Positions 22,432 through 30,489 of a stretch of DNA of 64,000 nucleotides are shown here, one piece after another (position 1 is the stretch's first letter; each line of letters begins with the position of its first letter). Below the pieces are notes generated by a model. It worked only from the letters and a program-made list of their open reading frames with translations, had not been told where the DNA came from and did no database searches. The stretch lies in the NCBI RefSeq assembly GCF_028807635.1, contig NZ_JARBAX010000001.1:1005001-1069000 (forward strand), given 5' to 3'. The position numbers were made by a program, and so were the translations under genes. The DNA comes from Streptomyces spiramyceticus (GTDB lineage Bacteria > Actinomycetota > Actinomycetes > Streptomycetales > Streptomycetaceae).

Positions 22432-23853
22432 TCAGCCGACCGAGCCCTCCATCTGCAGCTCGATCAGCCGGTTGAGCTCAAGCGCGTACTCCATGGGCAG
22501 CTCCTTGGCGATCGGCTCGACGAAGCCGCGGACGATCATCGCCATCGCCTCGAACTCCGTCATGCCCCGGCTCATCAGGTAGAAGAGCTGGTCCTCGGAA
22601 ACCTTGGAGACCGTCGCCTCGTGGCCCATGGACACGTCGTCCTCGCGGACGTCGACGTACGGGTACGTGTCGGAGCGCGAGATCGTGTCGACCAGCAGCG
22701 CGTCACAGAGCACGTTCGACTTGGAACCCGGGGCGCCCTCGCCGATCTCGACGAGACCGCGGTAGGACGTACGGCCGCCACCTCGCGCCACCGACTTGGA
22801 GACGATGTTGGAGGAGGTGTTCGGCGCCATGTGCACCATCTTGGAGCCGGCGTCCTGGTGCTGCCCCTCGCCCGCGAAGGCGATCGACAGGGTCTCGCCC
22901 TTGGCGTGCTCGCCCATCAGGTAGACGGCCGGGTACTTCATCGTGACCTTGGAGCCGATGTTGCCGTCGACCCACTCCATGGTCGCGCCCTCGTACGCCA
23001 CGGCGCGCTTGGTGACCAGGTTGTAGACGTTGTTCGACCAGTTCTGGATGGTCGTGTAGCGGCAGCGGCCGCCCTTCTTCACGATGATCTCGACCACGGC
23101 GCTGTGCAGCGAGTCCGAGGAGTAGATCGGGGCGGTGCAGCCCTCGACGTAGTGGACGTACGCGTCCTCGTCGACGATGATCAGCGTCCGCTCGAACTGG
23201 CCCATGTTCTCCGTGTTGATACGGAAGTAGGCCTGGAGCGGGATGTCGACGTGGACGCCCTTGGGCACGTAGATGAACGAGCCACCGGACCACACGGCCG
23301 AGTTCAGCGAGGCGAACTTGTTGTCACCGACCGGGATGACCGTGCCGAAGTACTCCTGGAAGAGCTCCGGGTGCTGCTTCAGCGCGGTGTCGGTGTCGAG
23401 GAAGATGACGCCCTGCTCCTCCAGGTCCTCACGGATCTGGTGGTAGACGACCTCGGACTCGTACTGGGCCGCGACACCGGCGACGAGGCGCTGCTTCTCC
23501 GCCTCGGGGATGCCGAGCTTGTCGTACGTGTTCTTGATGTCCTCGGGCAGGTCCTCCCAGGACTCCGCCTGCTTCTCCGTGGAGCGCACGAAGTACTTGA
23601 TGTTGTCGAAGTCGATGCCCGACAGGTCCGCGCCCCAGTTCGGCATGGGCTTCTTGCCGAACAGCTTGAGGCCCTTGAGCCGCAGCTTCAGCATCCACTC
23701 CGGCTCGCTCTTCTTCGCCGAGATGTCGCGGACGACAGCCTCGGAGAGACCGCGCTTTGCCGCAGCGCCGGCCACGTCGGAGTCGGCCCAGCCGAATTCG
23801 TACGTACCCAGACCCTCGAGTTCGGGGTGGGCAGTCTCCGTGGGGAGAGTCAT
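22432..23853 (-). CDS. sufB: Fe-S assembly scaffold protein SufB
   Basis: This 473-residue protein is the main Fe-S scaffold. It has [55 protein letters not shown] and [20 protein letters not shown]. The length is that of an intact SufB; no intein is inserted, unlike in some mycobacteria. It is the first structural gene and its start overlaps the sufR stop by 4 nt (ATGA), so repressor and scaffold are coupled. It works with SufC and SufD in the cytoplasm. Confidence 0.94.
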   Translation of the reverse strand: MTLPTETAHPELEGLGTYEFGWADSDVAGAAAKRGLSEAVVRDISAKKSEPEWMLKLRLKGLKLFGKKPMPNWGADLSGIDFDNIKYFVRSTEKQAESWEDLPEDIKNTYDKLGIPEAEKQRLVAGVAAQYESEVVYHQIREDLEEQGVIFLDTDTALKQHPELFQEYFGTVIPVGDNKFASLNSAVWSGGSFIYVPKGVHVDIPLQAYFRINTENMGQFERTLIIVDEDAYVHYVEGCTAPIYSSDSLHSAVVEIIVKKGGRCRYTTIQNWSNNVYNLVTKRAVAYEGATMEWVDGNIGSKVTMKYPAVYLMGEHAKGETLSIAFAGEGQHQDAGSKMVHMAPNTSSNIVSKSVARGGGRTSYRGLVEIGEGAPGSKSNVLCDALLVDTISRSDTYPYVDVREDDVSMGHEATVSKVSEDQLFYLMSRGMTEFEAMAMIVRGFVEPIAKELPMEYALELNRLIELQMEGSVG

Positions 23854-24587
23854 GCGGGGTTCCTCCCGGGCGTGCTTGCAGATGCTGATGGGGTGGTCTG
23901 TGCGGTGCTGCGCGGAATGAACGTCGTACACACACCGTCGCCGTGGGCGATGGTGGCCAGACGTTGCACATGCGTTCCGAGCAGGCTGGAGAAGACCTCG
24001 GTCTCCGCCTCGCACAGTTGCGGGAATTGCTCGGCCGCGTGGGCGACCGGGCAGTGGTGCTGGCAGAGCTGCTCGCCGACCGGTGCGTTTCGCGCCGTAG
24101 CAGCGTACCCGTCGACCGACAAGGCCTTGGCAAGAGCCTCGGTGCGCTCTTCGGGGCCGACGGCCTCGACGGCCTTGCGGTATGCCTCTGCCTGGGCGTT
24201 CATCCGCGCCCGGGCGAAGGCGGCGACTGCCGCTTCACCCTTCTCGCCGCCGCCGGCCGCCTGGGAGATCCAGTGCAGCGCGTCGACCGCGAGCTTGTCG
24301 TAGGACTGGTCGAAGGCGTCCCGGCCGCAGTCGGTGAGTGCGAACACCTTGGCGGGCCTGCCGCGCGTGCGCTGGCCGTAGATCCGCTGTTCACGGGGCT
24401 CCACGACGTTCTCCGCGACCAGTGAGTCGAGGTGGCGGCGGACCGCGGCCTGGGTGAGGCCGAGGCGCTTCGCGAGATCGGCGGCGGTGGACGGGCCGTG
24501 GTCCAGGACGGAGCGCGCGATCCGGTTGCGCGTGGAGCGCTCACCGGTCGCGAGTTCCTCCTGCGGGACCTCGCCGACGTATTTCAC
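23850..24587 (-). CDS. sufR: SufR, Fe-S sensing repressor of the suf operon
   Basis: This 245-residue regulator has an N-terminal winged HTH ([20 protein letters not shown]), then [20 protein letters not shown]. The C-terminal cysteine cluster C175-x3-C179-x12-C192 ([20 protein letters not shown]) holds a [4Fe-4S] cluster in SufR proteins; C220 is an extra cysteine. The clustered form binds DNA and represses suf; cluster loss derepresses. I choose GTG 24587 over TTG 24623 because a TTGTCA-N18-AACAAT promoter ends 6 nt before it (leaderless). A CAAC-N6-GTTG SufR-type palindrome overlaps that promoter. It leads the operon and overlaps sufB by 4 nt. Confidence 0.9.
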   Translation of the reverse strand: MKYVGEVPQEELATGERSTRNRIARSVLDHGPSTAADLAKRLGLTQAAVRRHLDSLVAENVVEPREQRIYGQRTRGRPAKVFALTDCGRDAFDQSYDKLAVDALHWISQAAGGGEKGEAAVAAFARARMNAQAEAYRKAVEAVGPEERTEALAKALSVDGYAATARNAPVGEQLCQHHCPVAHAAEQFPQLCEAETEVFSSLLGTHVQRLATIAHGDGVCTTFIPRSTAQTTPSASASTPGRNPA

Positions 24588-24600
24588 AACGCCATTGTTG
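24587..24600. promoter_or_regulatory. CAAC-N6-GTTG SufR-type operator
   Basis: The sequence CAACGCCATTGTTG matches the CAAC-N6-GTTG motif described for SufR proteins. It covers the -10 element and the predicted transcription start at the sufR start codon, where a bound repressor would block initiation. Confidence 0.7.
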
Positions 24601-24623
24601 CGTAATTCCTCAGAGCGTGACAA
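24594..24623 (-). promoter_or_regulatory. leaderless sufR/suf operon promoter
   Basis: On the minus strand TTGTCA (24618-24623) and AACAAT (24594-24599) are separated by 18 nt. The -10 ends 6 nt before GTG 24587, which fits a leaderless mRNA. No Shine-Dalgarno sequence precedes this GTG. Confidence 0.6.
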
Positions 24624-24657
24624 CCCGCGTCCTGATCAAGCGCCGGTGGGCTGCATC

Positions 24658-24675
24658 ACTTAGGTACACCTAAGT
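24658..24675. promoter_or_regulatory. 18-bp palindrome between sufR and the ABC gene
   Basis: ACTTAGGT-AC-ACCTAAGT is a perfect 8-bp inverted repeat around two bases. It lies about 80 nt upstream of the sufR start and about 100 nt upstream of the ABC gene. The half-sites resemble those of DtxR/IdeR iron boxes (TTAGG...CCTAA), but the spacing is 4 nt rather than 9, so a different regulator may bind. It looks like a genuine operator of unknown ownership. Confidence 0.6.
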
Positions 24676-24755
24676 TGACCTGCGGAAATGATCAATCCGG
24701 CCATGGTGGCCGACTATGGCCGGGACCCTCGCCGCGGTGCCCTCACCCGCCTGCC

Positions 24756-24761
24756 TAGACT
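24756..24761 (+). promoter_or_regulatory. -10 element of a leaderless ABC-transporter transcript
   Basis: TAGACT matches the TAGRRT-type actinobacterial -10 and ends 7 nt before ATG 24769, which has no ribosome site. This spacing puts the transcript start at the ATG. No good -35 is visible. Confidence 0.5.
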
Positions 24762-24768
24762 TCCCACC

Positions 24769-25728
24769 ATGCGCAGTGCCTTCCAGGGGGACACCCCCCG
24801 GACCTCCCGTGACCCCGTCGTCCAGGTCGTAGGACTGGTCAAGCGGTACGGAACAAAGACCGCGGTCGACGGCCTCGACCTGGAGGTCCGTGCGGGCACT
24901 GTCACCGCCGTCCTCGGTCCCAACGGAGCCGGCAAGACCACCACGATCGAGACCTGCGAGGGCTACCGCAAACCGGACGCCGGCACCGCGCGTGTCCTGG
25001 GCCTCGACCCGGTCGCCGACGCGGCGGAGCTGCGCCCCCGGATCGGGGTGATGCTCCAGTCCGGCGGCGTGTACTCGGGGGCCAGGGCCGACGAGATGCT
25101 GCGCCACAAGGCCAAACTGCACGCAGATCCGCTGGACGTCGATGGGCTGATCGAGCGACTGGGGCTCGGCAGCTGCGGCCGTACGACGTACAGGCGGCTG
25201 TCCGGCGGACAGCAGCAGCGGCTCGCACTGGCGATGGCCGTCGTCGGCCGTCCCGAACTGGTCTTCCTGGACGAGCCGACCGCGGGCCTCGACCCGCAGG
25301 CCCGCCGGTCCACCTGGGATCTCGTACGCGAGCTCCGTACGGACGGCGTCACCGTCGTCCTGACCACCCACTTCATGGACGAGGCCGAGCAGCTCGCCGA
25401 CGACGTCGCGATCATCGACGCGGGCCGGGTCATCGCACAGGGCAGCCCCGCCGAACTGTGCCGGGGCGGCGCCGAGAACACCCTGCGCTTCACCGGACGC
25501 CCGGGGCTCGACGTCGCGTCCCTCCTCAAAGCACTGCCCGCGGACAGCCTGGCCGCCGAGCTGACGCCGGGGACGTACCGGATCACCGGCAAGGTCGACC
25601 CGCAGCTGCTGGCCACCGTCACCTCCTGGTGCGCACAGCACGGCGTGATGCCGGACGGCATCGCGGTCGAGCGGCACACTCTGGAGGACGTGTTCTTGGA
25701 AATGACCGGTAAGGATCTCCGTTCATGA
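24769..25728 (+). CDS. ABC-2 type exporter ATP-binding protein
   Basis: This 319-residue ABC ATPase is of the DrrA/CcmA-like subfamily. It has Walker A GPNGAGKTT, Q-loop VMLQSGGVY, signature RLSGGQQQRLALAM, Walker B VFLDEPTAGLDP and the H-loop in LTTHFMDEAEQL. The C-terminal extension ends in HTLEDVFLEMTG, typical of this exporter group. It overlaps the permease gene by 4 nt. The pair lies divergently upstream of suf and directly before ctaA, an arrangement I recall as common in actinomycetes. The substrate is unknown; a link to heme or respiration is suggested only by context. The ORF extends upstream to 24688, but the leaderless ATG 24769 is preferred. Confidence 0.88.
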   Translation: MRSAFQGDTPRTSRDPVVQVVGLVKRYGTKTAVDGLDLEVRAGTVTAVLGPNGAGKTTTIETCEGYRKPDAGTARVLGLDPVADAAELRPRIGVMLQSGGVYSGARADEMLRHKAKLHADPLDVDGLIERLGLGSCGRTTYRRLSGGQQQRLALAMAVVGRPELVFLDEPTAGLDPQARRSTWDLVRELRTDGVTVVLTTHFMDEAEQLADDVAIIDAGRVIAQGSPAELCRGGAENTLRFTGRPGLDVASLLKALPADSLAAELTPGTYRITGKVDPQLLATVTSWCAQHGVMPDGIAVERHTLEDVFLEMTGKDLRS

Positions 25729-26507
25729 GCGTCGGTACTTACACCCCTCGGCCCGGCGCGGCGCCGCTGCCGCGGATGATCGCGGCGCAGACGGCCTTCG
25801 AAACGAAGATGCTGCTGCGCAACGGCGAGCAGCTGCTCCTGACAGTGATCATTCCGGCGCTGCTGCTGGTGCTGTTCTCGGCCGTCGACATCGTCACTGT
25901 GCCTGTTTCACCGAATGGCGCGGGCAAGTCCGTCGACTTCCTGGCCCCCGGCATCCTCGCCCTGGCCGTCATGTCCACCGCCTTCACGGGGCAGGCCATC
26001 GCGACCGGCTTCGAGCGCCGCTACGGCGTGCTCAAACTGCTCGGCTCGTCTCCGCTGCCCCGCTGGGCATTGATGACCGCGAAGACCCTCTCGGTGCTGG
26101 TCACCGAGGTCCTCCAGGTCGCGCTGCTGACAGCGATCGCCTTCGGTCTCGGCTGGTCCCCGCACGGCAGCCCGTTCTCCGTACTCCTTCTGCTCTTCCT
26201 CGGTACGGCCGCCTTCTCCGGCCTCGGCCTGCTGATGGCCGGCACGCTCAAGGCAGAGGCCACTCTGGCCGCCGCCAATCTCGTCTTCCTCCTGCTGCTG
26301 GTGGGCGGCGGCGTGGTCGTGCCGCTCGACAAATTCCCGGACGCGGCTCAGTCGGTGCTCGGGCTGCTGCCGATCTCGGCCCTGTCGGACGGTCTGCGCG
26401 ACGTACTCCAGTACGGCGCGGGAATCCCGTGGGGCAACCTCGGGATCCTTGCGGCGTGGGCGGTACTGGGCCTGGGCGCGGCCGCCCGTTTCTTCCGCTG
26501 GGAATAG
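25725..26507 (+). CDS. ABC-2 type exporter permease
   Basis: This 260-residue integral membrane protein has six predicted segments. The ABC-2 pattern includes FLAPGILALAVMSTAFTGQA near the first periplasmic loop and YGVLKLLGSSPLPRWALMTA as the coupling region, then a Leu/Val-rich C-terminal half. It forms the channel for the preceding ATPase, whose stop it overlaps by 4 nt. The substrate is unknown. Confidence 0.87.
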   Translation: MSVGTYTPRPGAAPLPRMIAAQTAFETKMLLRNGEQLLLTVIIPALLLVLFSAVDIVTVPVSPNGAGKSVDFLAPGILALAVMSTAFTGQAIATGFERRYGVLKLLGSSPLPRWALMTAKTLSVLVTEVLQVALLTAIAFGLGWSPHGSPFSVLLLLFLGTAAFSGLGLLMAGTLKAEATLAAANLVFLLLLVGGGVVVPLDKFPDAAQSVLGLLPISALSDGLRDVLQYGAGIPWGNLGILAAWAVLGLGAAARFFRWE

Positions 26508-26524
26508 AAAAACGCCTGCTCCGC

Positions 26525-26621
26525 ACCCCCTCGTGCTGCGTTTCCCCCGGGGAGACGACTCCCCCAGACCCCCTCGTGCTGCGTTTCCCCCGGGGAGACG
26601 ACTCCCCCCGACCCCCTCGTG
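26525..26621. repeat. 43-bp tandem repeat, 2.3 copies
   Basis: Copies start at 26525, 26568 and 26611 (partial) with a period of 43 bp. Each begins ACCCCCTCGTGCTGCGTTTC and contains CCCCCGGGGAGACGACTCCCC, which can fold. The repeat fills most of the 149 nt between the permease stop and ctaA. The period is not a multiple of three, so it is not coding. Confidence 0.9.
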
Positions 26622-26643
26622 AAAAGCTGCACAAGCCCCGCCC

Positions 26644-26649
26644 TACGAT
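26644..26649 (+). promoter_or_regulatory. -10 element for ctaA
   Basis: TACGAT ends 7 nt before GTG 26657. No ribosome site precedes either candidate start (ATG 26648 or GTG 26657), so a leaderless ctaA mRNA starting at the GTG is likely. The -35 region is not convincing. Confidence 0.4.
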
Positions 26650-26656
26650 GGTTGCC

Positions 26657-27622
26657 GTGTTGACCCCCCTCGCTTTCATCGCGCAGCGCTGGACGCCCAC
26701 CCCCCGTACGCTCCAGCGCGCCGCCCTCGCCGCCGTCGTGATGACCGTCGTCATCATCGTCACCGGCGGTGCGGTACGGCTGACCAGCTCCGGCCTCGGC
26801 TGCGACACCTGGCCCAAGTGCACCGACGACAGCCTCTTCGCGACGCCCGAACAGGGCCTCCACGGGGCCATCGAGTTCGGCAACCGGATGCTGACGTACG
26901 TCCTGTCGGCCGCGGTCGGCTGGGCGATCGTCTCGGCCAGGTCCACCAAGCCGTGGCGGCGCAGCCTCACCCGCCTCGGGTGGATCCAGTTCTGGGTCGT
27001 CATGGGCAACGCCGTCATCGGCGGCATCACGGTCTGGGCGGGCCTCAACCCCTGGACGGTGGCGGGGCACTTCCTCCTCGCCAACGCCCTGCTGACGGTC
27101 GCCGTGATCACCTGGCAGCGCACGCGTGAGGGCGACACCGCCCCCCGGCCGCGTGTTCCGCGTCCCGTCCGCAAGCTGTCCTGGGTGCTCGTCGTGACCG
27201 CGGGACTGCTCATCGCGCTCGGTACGACGGTGACCGGTTCGGGCAAGCACGCCGGTGACAGCAGCGACGTACCGCGCATGCCGTGGGACTGGGTCGACGC
27301 CGCGCACCTGCACGCCGTCGCCGCCTGGGTCGTCTGTGCGCTGGCCATCGCCATGTGGCTGGTCCTGCGCGTGGTGGACGCCCCCGACGACACCCGGGCC
27401 CGCGCCCGCGACCTGCTGATCGTCCTGCTCGCGCAGGGCGGCATCGGTTACGTCCAGTTCTTCACCGAGGTGCCCGAGATCCTGGTCGGCGTCCACATGC
27501 TCGGCTCCGCTCTCATGTGGATCGCGGTCCTGCGGCTGGCGCTGAGCCTGCGCGAGCGCCCGCTCGAAGCGGCGGGCACGCTGCCCGCCCGGTCCGGTTC
27601 ATCGGTGTCCGCCACCGTCTGA
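26657..27622 (+). CDS. ctaA: heme A synthase
   Basis: This protein of about 321 residues has eight membrane segments and converts heme O to heme A for cytochrome aa3 oxidase. It shows the paired-half architecture with histidine ligands in GLHGAIEFGNRML and AGHFLLANA (first half) and in DAAHLHAVAAW and VGVHMLGSAL (second half). The extracytoplasmic Cys pair GCDTWPKC resembles the B. subtilis CtaA cysteines. ctaB lies 1.6 kb away on the opposite strand. Its 3' end overlaps the amidohydrolase gene by 24 nt. The start is GTG 26657 or ATG 26648. Confidence 0.9.
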   Translation: MLTPLAFIAQRWTPTPRTLQRAALAAVVMTVVIIVTGGAVRLTSSGLGCDTWPKCTDDSLFATPEQGLHGAIEFGNRMLTYVLSAAVGWAIVSARSTKPWRRSLTRLGWIQFWVVMGNAVIGGITVWAGLNPWTVAGHFLLANALLTVAVITWQRTREGDTAPRPRVPRPVRKLSWVLVVTAGLLIALGTTVTGSGKHAGDSSDVPRMPWDWVDAAHLHAVAAWVVCALAIAMWLVLRVVDAPDDTRARARDLLIVLLAQGGIGYVQFFTEVPEILVGVHMLGSALMWIAVLRLALSLRERPLEAAGTLPARSGSSVSATV

Positions 27623-28735
27623 CGACCGGTCCGGCAGGCCGTAGACGCGGCGGGCATTGCCCGCCGCGATCATCCCGGCGACCCGTTCCGCGTCGACCCG
27701 TGACCACGCGCCGTCGCCGACCCAGCCGCCGAGGACGCTGCGCAGCGCCTCGCGGAACAGCCGTGCGCCCACCACATGCAGCTCCGGCAGGCCGCGCGCG
27801 CCGCTGGAGAAGAGCAGCTTGCCGAAGGGCGCGAGCTCAAGGATCTCCGCGAGTACGGCGGCGGCCCGTGCCCCGGTGTGGGCGAGTGCGGGGCCGAGGT
27901 CGGCGTACACATGCGGGAAGACGCTCGCCAGGTGCGCGGCGTGCCGGTGGTACGGATAGCCGTGCAGCAGCACCAGATCGGTGCCCAGGCCTGCCGTGGC
28001 GGCGGCGAAGTCGGTGAGCAGCATCGGGTCCGTACGGTCGATGCGCAGGCCCGGTCCCGCCGTTCCCGCGTGCAGTTGCAGCGGGAGCCCGGAGGCGACG
28101 GCGATCCACAGCAGGTGCCGCAGCAGTACGGGATCGGTGAGGCGGCCGCCGACTCCGCGTCCCGCCAGCCAGCGCCCCGCCGCCCCGCGCACCTCGCCGG
28201 GTCCCGGCGGGTCCGGGGCCAGTGCGAGTCCGTGGCGTACGCCCGCGACCGAGGTGAAGGCGACGGCGGAAGCGGCCGCGCCGTGCACGGCTTCGGCAAG
28301 GTTGGCGAGGAGGCCCTCGACGGTGCCCGAGGTGTCGGCGACCTGCTCGGCCAGCAGCTCCAGGCGCACGATCTCCCTGGCCTGCGCGTCGCCCGCGGCG
28401 GCGATCTCTCCGGGCCCTGTGAGGTCGCCCGGCAGTCCGGTGTCCACCAGATAGGTGGAAATTCCGGTGCCCCTCAGCAGCCGCCTGCCCGACTCCAGCA
28501 CGCCGAGTTCCCTGCGGCGCGCGAGGTAGCGCGCGGGCGGGCAGTGCGGTTCGAGGCCGAGGAGCGGCGGGCACCATCGGCGTACCGCGAAACCGGTCTG
28601 GGTGTCGAAGAAGGTGGTGCCCGGGGCGGGGGGCGCGGGGGTCCTGCCCAGGTAGGTCTCGAAGGTGCCGAGACCGAGCTCCGTACGGAGAACTCCGTGG
28701 CAGTACTGGTCCACCAGAGAGGGCGTATCGATCAT
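27599..28735 (-). CDS. amidohydrolase-superfamily enzyme
   Basis: This 378-residue protein belongs to the amidohydrolase-2 (COG2159-like) or uronate-isomerase-like branch of TIM-barrel hydrolases. LPLQLHAGTAGPGLRIDRTD, LVLLHGYPYHRHAAHLASVF, HVYADLGPALAH and KLLFSSGARGLPELHVVGA correspond to the strands that usually carry metal-ligand His and the final Asp. The last reads SSGAR where many relatives have an SDA/SD motif, so the metal site may be altered. The substrate is unknown. CAGGAG 7 nt before ATG 28735 fixes the start; its promoter should lie in the short gap before 28821. Confidence 0.75.
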   Translation of the reverse strand: MIDTPSLVDQYCHGVLRTELGLGTFETYLGRTPAPPAPGTTFFDTQTGFAVRRWCPPLLGLEPHCPPARYLARRRELGVLESGRRLLRGTGISTYLVDTGLPGDLTGPGEIAAAGDAQAREIVRLELLAEQVADTSGTVEGLLANLAEAVHGAAASAVAFTSVAGVRHGLALAPDPPGPGEVRGAAGRWLAGRGVGGRLTDPVLLRHLLWIAVASGLPLQLHAGTAGPGLRIDRTDPMLLTDFAAATAGLGTDLVLLHGYPYHRHAAHLASVFPHVYADLGPALAHTGARAAAVLAEILELAPFGKLLFSSGARGLPELHVVGARLFREALRSVLGGWVGDGAWSRVDAERVAGMIAAGNARRVYGLPDRSSDGGGHR

Positions 28736-28820
28736 CCGGGGCTCCTGTGGTGGATGTGCTTCCACAGGCTCTAACGGGTGACCCCCGCGTCAGGTGTTGC
28801 TCGACGGTGGCTCGACGGCT

Positions 28821-29147
28821 TTACGACCTGTCGTTGGACGGGCCACCGATCTGGATGCCTGCCATCCGGCTCCACTCGTACGGGCCGGTGCGCACCTTGG
28901 CCGCGAAGTCGCCGTCGAAGGACTCGTGGAGCGTGATCCCGGCCTTCTCGGCCGCGCTCTGCGCGACGGCGTGGCTGGGGGCCACCAGGTCGCCCCACTC
29001 GCCGTCCTCGCCGACGAGCACGATGCGGGTGCCCATCTGTCCTATGTACGCGAGCTGGCCTTCCGCACCGCCGTGCCGCTTGGCGAAGGCGCCGATCTCC
29101 TTGGCGAGCTTCGCCACCTTGCGCTCTGCCTGCTTCGTGTCTGCCAT
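28821..29147 (-). CDS. small conserved protein, function unknown
   Basis: This 108-residue soluble protein has a basic N-terminal helix (KQAERKVAKLAKEIGAFAKR), then YIGQMGTRIVLVGEDGEWGD and HESFDGDFAAKVRTGPYEWS. It has no signal peptide or cysteine. I recognise it as a conserved actinobacterial hypothetical protein found near ctaB but cannot assign a role. It lies 68 nt before ctaB's stop and reads in the same direction, so co-transcription downstream of ctaB is plausible. Confidence 0.7.
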   Translation of the reverse strand: MADTKQAERKVAKLAKEIGAFAKRHGGAEGQLAYIGQMGTRIVLVGEDGEWGDLVAPSHAVAQSAAEKAGITLHESFDGDFAAKVRTGPYEWSRMAGIQIGGPSNDRS

Positions 29148-29215
29148 GAACAGGATGCTACCGACGGGTAGGCCAGTGGTCCAGCGTCTGATTCAGGGCC
29201 ATGGTCCAGCGCCGT

Positions 29216-30163
29216 CTAGCGCAGGAAGGGGTCCACCGCCACCGCTACGAAGAGCAGCGACACGTAGGTGATGGACCAGTGGAACAGCCGCATCTCCTTG
29301 AGCTTGGCGCCGGTGACCCCGGCCTTGGCCCGGGACTGCAGCCCGTGCGCCTCCTTGAGCCACCAGCCGCCGGAGACGACCGCGACCACCGTGTAGAACC
29401 AGCCGGTGTAGCCGAGGGGGGTCAGCAGCAGGGAGACGGCGACCATCACCCAGCTGTAGGCGACGATCTGGCGGGCCACCACCAGGTTGGAGGCGATGAC
29501 GGGAAGCATCGGCACGCCGACGCGCGCGTAGTCCTCCTTCACCTTCATCGACAGCGGCCAGTAGTGCGGCGGCGTCCAGAAGAAGATGACGAGGAAAAGA
29601 ATGACGGCGGCCCAGGACATCGAGTTGGTGACCGCGGACCAGCCGATGAGGACCGGCAGGCAGCCGGCGATGCCGCCCCAGACGATGTTCTGCGCGGTGC
29701 GCCGCTTGAGGATCATCGTGTAGACGACGACGTAGAAGAGCAGCGCGCCCAGCGACAGTGCGGCGGACAGCCAGTTGACGAGCAGGCCGAACCAGAGCGT
29801 GGAGATCACCGCGAGGCTGATGCCGAAGACCAGGCACTCGGGCGGGCTCACCATGCCGGTGACGAGCGGGCGCTGCGACGTGCGGTCCATCAGGGCGTCG
29901 ATGTCGCGGTCGATGTACATGTTGAGCGCGTTCGCGCCGCCCGCGGAGAGGTAACCGCCGAGGCAGGTCGCCAGGACCAGCCACAGATCGGGCACACCCT
30001 GCTCGGCCAGGAACATCACCGGAACGGTGGTGATCAGCAGCAGTTCGATGATCCGAGGCTTGGTCAGTGCCACGAACGCCTTGACCCGGGCTCCGAATGG
30101 CCGATGGCCCGCCGGGCTGGGAGTCAAGGCGACCCCTGCGGGTCGGGACTCGACGGCCGTCAC
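29216..30163 (-). CDS. ctaB: protoheme IX farnesyltransferase (heme O synthase)
   Basis: This 315-residue membrane prenyltransferase of the UbiA family attaches farnesyl to heme B, making the heme O used by CtaA. The diphosphate-binding motif [20 protein letters not shown] and the second loop [20 protein letters not shown] are both present, with about nine membrane segments. GTG 30163 preceded by AGGGG is the likely start; the frame runs further upstream without homology. It diverges from tkt. With ctaA nearby, this completes heme A synthesis for cytochrome c oxidase. Confidence 0.92.
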   Translation of the reverse strand: MTAVESRPAGVALTPSPAGHRPFGARVKAFVALTKPRIIELLLITTVPVMFLAEQGVPDLWLVLATCLGGYLSAGGANALNMYIDRDIDALMDRTSQRPLVTGMVSPPECLVFGISLAVISTLWFGLLVNWLSAALSLGALLFYVVVYTMILKRRTAQNIVWGGIAGCLPVLIGWSAVTNSMSWAAVILFLVIFFWTPPHYWPLSMKVKEDYARVGVPMLPVIASNLVVARQIVAYSWVMVAVSLLLTPLGYTGWFYTVVAVVSGGWWLKEAHGLQSRAKAGVTGAKLKEMRLFHWSITYVSLLFVAVAVDPFLR

Positions 30164-30489
30164 GCACACCCCTGACAGAGAAATTCCAGCAAGCTCCGGA
30201 CGTGAAGGCCCGGTAAAGACTTGCGCGTACCACGCCACTGTAGACGTTGCCCATACACCGATCTCCGCCGGGGTGGGTCGTGTTGAGCAGGGCCCGGACC
30301 GGGTCCGTAATGAGGAAGGTGAACGTCAGGAGGCGAACCCCCGCACCCGCCCGCGCCCTGGTCTGTGTCCGTTTTTGTCCACGACGTGAACTCGAAATGA
30401 TGCGTGTTCTCGCGGGGGTAGGCTCGACAGCGCCCGGTGCGGCTATCAGTCACCGGGATTCGACATGTGGAGAGGAGCCCTGACTCAGG
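30164..30489. other. 326-nt divergent promoter region of ctaB and tkt
   Basis: A TAGGCT -10-like hexamer lies at 30419-30424, about 65 nt before tkt, but without a good TTGAC partner. A ribosome-site-like GAGGAG at 30471 sits 13 nt before the tkt GTG, which is wide. CCCGGACCGGG near 30294 is a short palindrome. No tRNA, structured RNA or small gene is convincing here. Confidence 0.4.

Noticed and set aside
22432..23853. An intein in SufB, known in some mycobacteria
   Set aside because: The protein is 473 residues with continuous SufB sequence through the usual insertion regions, so no intein is present.
24688..24768. An earlier start for the ABC ATPase at ATG 24688
   Set aside because: The extra 27 residues have no homology-like pattern, no ribosome site lies upstream, and the TAGACT element points to a start at 24769.
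30164..30489. A clear sigma-factor promoter for tkt
   Set aside because: TAGGCT at 30419 lacks a -35 partner at 17-18 nt, and no GGAAT or GTT-type stress promoter fits. Not enough to annotate.
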